Shown: positions 59,978-64,000 of the stretch, piece after piece
Numbering within the stretch: the stretch's first letter is position 1
How the letters are laid out: every line of letters starts with the position of its first letter
Source: Lusitaniella coriacea LEGE 07157
GTDB lineage: Bacteria > Cyanobacteriota > Cyanobacteriia > Cyanobacteriales > Spirulinaceae
Assembly (NCBI RefSeq): GCF_015207425.1
Contig: NZ_JADEWZ010000012.1
Coordinates: forward strand, 62,001-126,000
Length of the DNA: 64,000 bases
Direction of reading: 5' to 3'
The notes under the pieces: generated by a model
The model's input: only the letters and a program-made list of their open reading frames with translations
The model's database searches: none
What the model was told of the DNA's origin: nothing
Translations under genes and position numbers: made by a program

Positions 59978-61489
59978 ATGCGAAATTGTTGGCTCCTCCT
60001 CAGTGTTTTAGGTACGATTATTTCTGCGCTTCCGGCTGAAGCGGCAAAACTGACCTCTTGGCAATTTGATACGAATCAAAATAAACTAGTTTTCTCCACC
60101 AATGATGGCGTTCAACCCACCGCAAAATTAATTTCTAATCCCAGTCGCGTTGTCATCGATTTGCCAGGAACGCAGTTAGGTAAACCCACCACGCATAAGC
60201 AAATTGGCAGTGCTGTTAAAAGCGTTCGTGCCGGACAGTTTAACGCACAAACCGCTCGCTTGGTAGTTGAATTGGAAGCGGGTTATACCATCGATCCCCA
60301 ACAAGTTCGGGTGGTGGGAAATACGCCCAATCAATGGTCGGTACAACTTCCCAATCCCCAACGTGCGCCAGGTTCGACAACTCGCGCGATCGCGGCAACC
60401 TCAAATCCGAACTTCCAAATTACCCAAAACGGTCTATACGTGCGTTTAGACGCGCAACAAACTGGAACCCTGCAAACCCAACGCAGCAAAGATGGTCGTC
60501 AGATTGCCATTGACCTGCCAGGAATTGCCTTACCTTCTGCTCTCGCCGCGCAAAACCTCGCAGTCAGCCGTTATGGGGTTAGTTCCGTTCAATTTACTCA
60601 AATTTCCCCTTCAATGGCTCGCATGACCCTGAATGTGACCGCAGATAGCCCAGACTGGCAAGCTTCGTTCAGCCGTTTTGGGGGATTGGTTCTCGTTCCA
60701 ATGGGTGGAATGCGCTCGATTCGCGACAGCAATCCAAAACCAGAATTTTCTACCCCCGTTGCAAATACCCCCCCTTCAGTCGTTAATATTCCCGTTCCGC
60801 CTCCCCGAAACCCCTTACCGCCTCGCGTATCGACTCCAACTCCCCCACGGGTATCAACCCCAACTCCCCCACGGGTATCGCCTCCAGCTCCTCCGCAGGT
60901 GTCGCCTCCGACTAGAACGCCGTCTCCTTCCTTACCCACAATCCCCAATAGTCGCGTGCTGGTGACGATCGATCCCGGACACGGGGGACGCGATCCGGGG
61001 GCGATTGGTCGCGGTGGATTGCGGGAAATAGATGTGGTTTTGCCAATTTCTAAGGATGTGGCTCGCATTCTGGAACAACAGGGGGTGAAAGTGCAGATGA
61101 CGCGCTCTGACGATCGCTTTATTTCGTTAGGCGGGCGTACTAGGATGGCGAATGGCGCGCGATCGGATTTATTTGTCAGCATTCATGCCAATGCATCAAG
61201 CACTTCTGGGGGAAATGGACTGGAAACCTTCTACTACGCAACGGGTAAAGGGTTAGCCCAAAGCATTCAAACAAGCATTGTGCGGCGCACGGGAATGAAG
61301 AATCGAGGGGTAAAGCAAGCTCGCTTCTATGTCCTGAAAAATACAGCAATGCCCGCGGCGTTAGTAGAAGTGGGTTTTGTAACCGGAAGTTCCGATGCGG
61401 CGAAGTTGTCTAATCCAGCCTTCCGGCGACAGATGGCGGAGGCGATCGCGGAAGGCATTCTCAACTACGTCAAACGCAATAACCTCTAG
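59978..61489 (+). CDS. N-acetylmuramoyl-L-alanine amidase with AMIN domains
   Basis: A 503-residue secreted cell-wall amidase. After a signal peptide (MRNCWLLLSVLGTIISALPAEA) come two AMIN domains (about 25-115 and 140-230), which target it to septal or outer-membrane-linked peptidoglycan. A Pro/Thr-rich linker (about 258-322) has tandem TPTPPRVS units. The catalytic Amidase_3 domain has zinc ligands in TIDPGHGG, REIDVVLP and VSIHANA, and the catalytic Glu in ALVEVGFVT. It removes stem peptides from glycan strands and in filamentous strains contributes to septal junctions. The linker repeats are tandem in the DNA (about 60830-60910). Confidence 0.94.
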   Translation: MRNCWLLLSVLGTIISALPAEAAKLTSWQFDTNQNKLVFSTNDGVQPTAKLISNPSRVVIDLPGTQLGKPTTHKQIGSAVKSVRAGQFNAQTARLVVELEAGYTIDPQQVRVVGNTPNQWSVQLPNPQRAPGSTTRAIAATSNPNFQITQNGLYVRLDAQQTGTLQTQRSKDGRQIAIDLPGIALPSALAAQNLAVSRYGVSSVQFTQISPSMARMTLNVTADSPDWQASFSRFGGLVLVPMGGMRSIRDSNPKPEFSTPVANTPPSVVNIPVPPPRNPLPPRVSTPTPPRVSTPTPPRVSPPAPPQVSPPTRTPSPSLPTIPNSRVLVTIDPGHGGRDPGAIGRGGLREIDVVLPISKDVARILEQQGVKVQMTRSDDRFISLGGRTRMANGARSDLFVSIHANASSTSGGNGLETFYYATGKGLAQSIQTSIVRRTGMKNRGVKQARFYVLKNTAMPAALVEVGFVTGSSDAAKLSNPAFRRQMAEAIAEGILNYVKRNNL

Positions 61490-61491
61490 CA

Positions 61492-62292
61492 TTACGAGCG
61501 TTTCCGATTTGCACCGATTCCGAAGATCCCAAGGGCAAATAATCCAAGGATTGAAGTCGGTTCGGGGACGCTTGTCTCGTTCGAGGGAGTTTCCCCATTG
61601 GTATTACCATCGGAACTATTGTTTCCCCCAGAGGAAGAATCGCCGCTCTCCTCTGTATTCGAATTGCCCGAATCGGAACCGCTTTCCGGAATAAAAGCAT
61701 AATTCAGCGCTTCAACTGCATCGAGATCGTAAGCTTCAGGGAAAAAAGGCAAACTATAGGGTGCTGCGGTAATCCGAATAAATTTCGCAGAGGTCAATCC
61801 AGCAGAAGCAATATCAACCTCAGTGATGTAGGTTCGCCAATCTAAAAAAGGTTGGGTAATGGCGGAAGAACCATCAAAAGTGCTGACATTAAACCAGTTG
61901 GAACCATCATTCCCAATATCCAGGGTAAATCCTTCAGATAAGCCAAAACTGTCGTAGAGTTTCAGATCGACTCCATCGCCATCGATCAGGGAACTGCCAT
62001 CACTAAAGCCTAAGATAATCGAACCGGGTTGCTCGACCGCGCCGCCAAGTCCTAAGCTTGCACCATCCAAAGAAGTGACAACAAAGGGATCGTAAGTTCC
62101 AGGTCCATTAGAACCGTCGTAGGAACTCCCGTTGATGACACCAATGCCAGAACCGCTTCCGGGCGTAAAATTAATTACGCTGTCGAAAAACTTTGCCGCC
62201 TGGACATCTGCACCCATCGTTCCAAACGCTAACGTTATTGCACCCGTTACCACGATTGAAGTTTGTTTGAGAATGTTCGAGAAAGTAACCAT
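61492..62292 (-). CDS. PEP-CTERM sorting-domain protein, first
   Basis: A 266-residue secreted protein from ATG 62292, which has a strong ribosome site (GGAGGT 9 bases upstream); a longer frame to 62472 is unlikely. It has a signal peptide (MVTFSNILKQTSIVVTGAIT), a beta-rich mature region with NGSSYDGSNGPGTYDPFVVT and a Gly/Asp/Ser-rich linker. The C-terminal PEP-CTERM tag VPEPTSILGLFALGIFGIG is followed by a basic RKRS end. Tagged proteins are cut and anchored by exosortase; no exosortase gene is in the window. Its stop lies 2 bp from the convergent amidase stop. Confidence 0.85.
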   Translation of the reverse strand: MVTFSNILKQTSIVVTGAITLAFGTMGADVQAAKFFDSVINFTPGSGSGIGVINGSSYDGSNGPGTYDPFVVTSLDGASLGLGGAVEQPGSIILGFSDGSSLIDGDGVDLKLYDSFGLSEGFTLDIGNDGSNWFNVSTFDGSSAITQPFLDWRTYITEVDIASAGLTSAKFIRITAAPYSLPFFPEAYDLDAVEALNYAFIPESGSDSGNSNTEESGDSSSGGNNSSDGNTNGETPSNETSVPEPTSILGLFALGIFGIGANRKRS

Positions 62293-62778
62293 AAAGTCCG
62301 TACCTCCAAAAAATAAATTGTTTGATAGTGCGAACCCTGAAGTTATAAATATGCACGCCTCAAATAGCACTTTCTGGATAAAGTGCTTGTGGGAATCAAT
62401 GGAAAGGGAATAGTAGAATCGCGATCGCGAACAAATGCACGTATCGATTCCAATTTCAGCGCGAGCGCCCATTAACTAAAATTCGTACCTGCCCGACTTC
62501 GAGTAGGTACTGTCGTGAATGTATTTAAATTAACCAAATTTTCATAAAACCTGTTAGCCCCTTTACCCCTTCTTCATCAAATCTTTAAAAAACTCTGGTC
62601 GTAGTTTAAAGATTGTGTAAAGATGACTTGCGTATTTTGCCTCAATTTCGTAAAAGTGAATTCACTATGCTACACGCAAAACTTAAAACTTCAAGGGGAA
62701 ACCTTATATCCCAAAACAAATGATAGGAGCGTTATCTGCCAACACCCCTACCACAATCAAGAATTAGAGCTTGAAAAA

Positions 62779-63573
62779 TTAAAACCTTTCTCCTTTCCGC
62801 TTCAGTGCCAAAGCTGCCACAGCCGTCCCAATCCCTAAAATACCCAGCATCGAACTCGGTTCGGGAACGGAAGAACTTGGAGAAGAAGCCGCAACAAAAC
62901 GAACGTCGTCAATGGCAAAAATATCACGACTTCCCATCACACTCGTCAATCGCAGCGAAACACTAGCAATGGATTTTCCCGCATCCGTAAAGCCGAAGAA
63001 TAGCGAACCGCCGCTTGAATCCCCGACAACAGATAACATCTGACTCGTCCCGTCATCAAACAACACGTTCAAATCTCCATTCGCCGTCCCCAAACCCGTG
63101 AGATAGGAACCAAAGGCTTGAATCGGTTCGGCAAAAGAGAAATCTACGCTCATCGTCCCGATATCGTGAACGGGGACAACTCCCAAAAACTTTTCCCCTC
63201 CCGATGTTGTGTTGTAACCGAGCGTGTTAGGGGTAGTTCCTCCAAACAAGGTGGGTGTAGTGACAATTCCACCCTCAGTATCAGTTCCGGTGAGGGTTGC
63301 GGTTACTCCCGGTGCAATATTAAGAGCGGCGAAATTACCAAGAGGTGCATCCTCAAAATCGATAACATTCACCGCACCCAAGACCCCTGCGGCAGTGTCA
63401 AAATTCGCGGCGGCTACATCGGAGTTGGGACGTGGATCTGCGGGAGTTGCACCAACATCTTGACCCGTAAATGTGAGGATGGCTGCACTCGCAGGTTGAG
63501 TTCCGATTCCTATTGCAAGTAATGCAATACTAGCCGCAGATATCAATGATTTTTTGCGTGTAATAACAGACAT
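62779..63573 (-). CDS. PEP-CTERM sorting-domain protein, second
   Basis: A 264-residue secreted protein with signal peptide (MSVITRKKSLISAASIALLA) and a beta-sandwich-like mature part (VNVIDFEDAPLGNFAAL..., FAIDDVRFVA). The PEP-CTERM tag VPEPSSMLGILGIGTAVAALALKRKGERF consists of VPEP, a hydrophobic stretch and basic residues. It resembles cyanobacterial cell-surface proteins of unknown role. The 486 bp before the first PEP-CTERM gene show no gene; a GTACCT/AGGTAC palindrome is at 62485-62510. Confidence 0.85.
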   Translation of the reverse strand: MSVITRKKSLISAASIALLAIGIGTQPASAAILTFTGQDVGATPADPRPNSDVAAANFDTAAGVLGAVNVIDFEDAPLGNFAALNIAPGVTATLTGTDTEGGIVTTPTLFGGTTPNTLGYNTTSGGEKFLGVVPVHDIGTMSVDFSFAEPIQAFGSYLTGLGTANGDLNVLFDDGTSQMLSVVGDSSGGSLFFGFTDAGKSIASVSLRLTSVMGSRDIFAIDDVRFVAASSPSSSVPEPSSMLGILGIGTAVAALALKRKGERF

Positions 63574-63675
63574 AATAACTTTCTTTCTCTTGAGACTTCT
63601 ACAGTATTACTACGGTTTGGTGTTTAAGTTAATGCAATTATTTTCAGTGTCTTTATATATCTTCATGTTTTGAGT

Positions 63676-63712
63676 GAAAAAAAATGCCATGTCCCTAAAA
63701 AGACATAGCATT
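63676..63712 (-). terminator. Intrinsic terminator reading leftward
   Basis: On the minus strand the stem AATGCTATGTC / GACATGGCATT (one mismatch) is followed by eight T. It sits 44 bp beyond the stop of the PEP-CTERM tail at 63756, to which it presumably belonged, and upstream of the second PEP-CTERM gene. Confidence 0.78.
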
Positions 63713-63755
63713 GCGCCAATCGTGCTTAGTTATTACTACGGACTAGAGTTGAGTT

Positions 63756-63808
63756 TTATGCATTCTTCTGTTTGCGAAGAATACCAAAACCCAACGAACC
63801 GTCTGATA
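63756..63808 (-). pseudogene. Tail of a third PEP-CTERM gene cut by a repeat
   Basis: Reading the minus strand toward the stop at 63756-63758, the frame encodes SDGSLGFGILRKQKNA, which looks like the hydrophobic-plus-basic end of a PEP-CTERM tag (compare LGIFGIGANRKRS). Immediately before it, in the gene direction, lies the repeat end TATAAAATCCGGTTGAATGC, and no VPEP motif precedes. The gene was probably interrupted by that element, leaving only the last residues and its terminator. Confidence 0.6.
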
Positions 63809-63845
63809 TAAAATCCGGTTGAATGCCCGAGAGTGAGGTTCTGCG
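63805..63845. repeat. Repeat end TATAAAATCCGGTTGAATGC
   Basis: This is the same terminal sequence as at 21104-21130 and, reversed, at 22650-22670. It adjoins the truncated PEP-CTERM tail. The second end of the element is not seen before the window ends. Confidence 0.7.
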
Positions 63846-63873
63846 CGATCTCGCATTCTTTCCAAAATAAACG

Positions 63874-63907
63874 AAAAAAGCAGCGCTAACCAAAAGAAAG
63901 CACTGCT
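63874..63907 (-). terminator. Intrinsic terminator of a gene beyond the right edge
   Basis: On the minus strand AGCAGTGCT pairs with AGCGCTGCT (one mismatch) around an 11-base loop and is followed by six T. No gene lies to its right within the window, so it probably ends a minus-strand gene outside. The sequence from 63908 to 64000 shows no frame I can assign. Confidence 0.65.
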
Positions 63908-64000
63908 CTATTCCATTTGATTGGGTGCTACTGCAAATGGAAATCTTTAAAGTCTAAGCTAAAACACATCTAAATTTGGTATTGGGCGCTCTGTATAAAA

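Noticed and set aside
62623-62838. Plus-strand frame of 71 residues with several Cys
   Set aside because: It runs into the 3' end of the second PEP-CTERM gene on the other strand and has no good ribosome site; Cys spacing is irregular.
1-64000. tRNA genes in intergenic regions
   Set aside because: I looked for T-loop GGTTCGAATC/GGTTCAAATC blocks with matching acceptor stems and found none; a tRNAscan-SE run would be decisive.

Overview
The window is chromosomal DNA of a cyanobacterium. It carries chlH (3' end), psbZ, petM, psb28, the PSII assembly factor PAM68, the NDH-1 maturation factor CRR6, and the photoprotection pair OCP and FRP. The palindrome GCGATCGC (HIP1), typical of cyanobacteria, occurs throughout. 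PEP-CTERM proteins, CHAT caspase-like proteins, a 4-Cys Ser/Thr kinase and many short repeats point to a large-genome, probably filamentous lineage; I cannot name the genus. I recognised no rRNA, tRNA, CRISPR array, prophage or intact insertion sequence.

Layout. 0-8 kb: chlH end, an ankyrin protein with a small partner, a SWIM-finger protein next to an MT-A70 methyltransferase, crr6, a PD-(D/E)XK-like protein, a secreted protein and a kinase-GUN4 fusion. 8-13 kb: ribH and a valine-pyruvate-type aminotransferase, psbZ, and a DHH-CBS-tRNA nucleotidyltransferase fusion. 13.6-19.7 kb: a minus-strand cluster of DUF1822, CHAT-CHASE2, two secreted DUF928 proteins and DUF427. 20-25 kb: an AlkA-type glycosylase, a Uma2 protein and a CHASE2 adenylate cyclase, separated by repeats. 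25-35 kb: HEAT protein, petM, psb28, SDR epimerase, ABC ATPase, clpP, M16 protease, ThiF protein and pterin dehydratase. 35-42 kb: a CHAT-TPR protein, ridA, aroF, PAM68, rpsO and a cysteine desulfurase. 42-47.8 kb: an accessory island of toxin-antitoxin and other small genes, with relics, ending in an unknown protein behind a perfect palindrome. 48-51.7 kb: bifunctional proline catabolism enzyme, then vapBC between direct repeats. 52-56 kb: WD40 protein, ocp, frp. 56-64 kb: lytic transglycosylase, lipoprotein, AMIN-amidase, two PEP-CTERM proteins and the tail of a third.

Connections. Several genes serve photosystem biogenesis and photoprotection: chlH, a GUN4 domain, psbZ, psb28, PAM68, petM, crr6, ocp and frp. 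Two CHAT proteins with intact His/Cys dyads and two CHASE2 sensors within 22 kb suggest an envelope-sensing or proteolytic signalling theme. The DUF1822-CHAT/CHASE2-DUF928 cluster is the best candidate for an undescribed system.

Most intergenic space over 200 bp consists of repeats: GGGAACA/GTTCCCT heptamer arrays, nested hairpins with GAGG-NNN-CCTC cores whose stems change in a compensatory way, and small non-autonomous elements. Three of these elements (20.0, 26.3 and 31.3 kb) are flanked by perfect 5-bp direct duplications.
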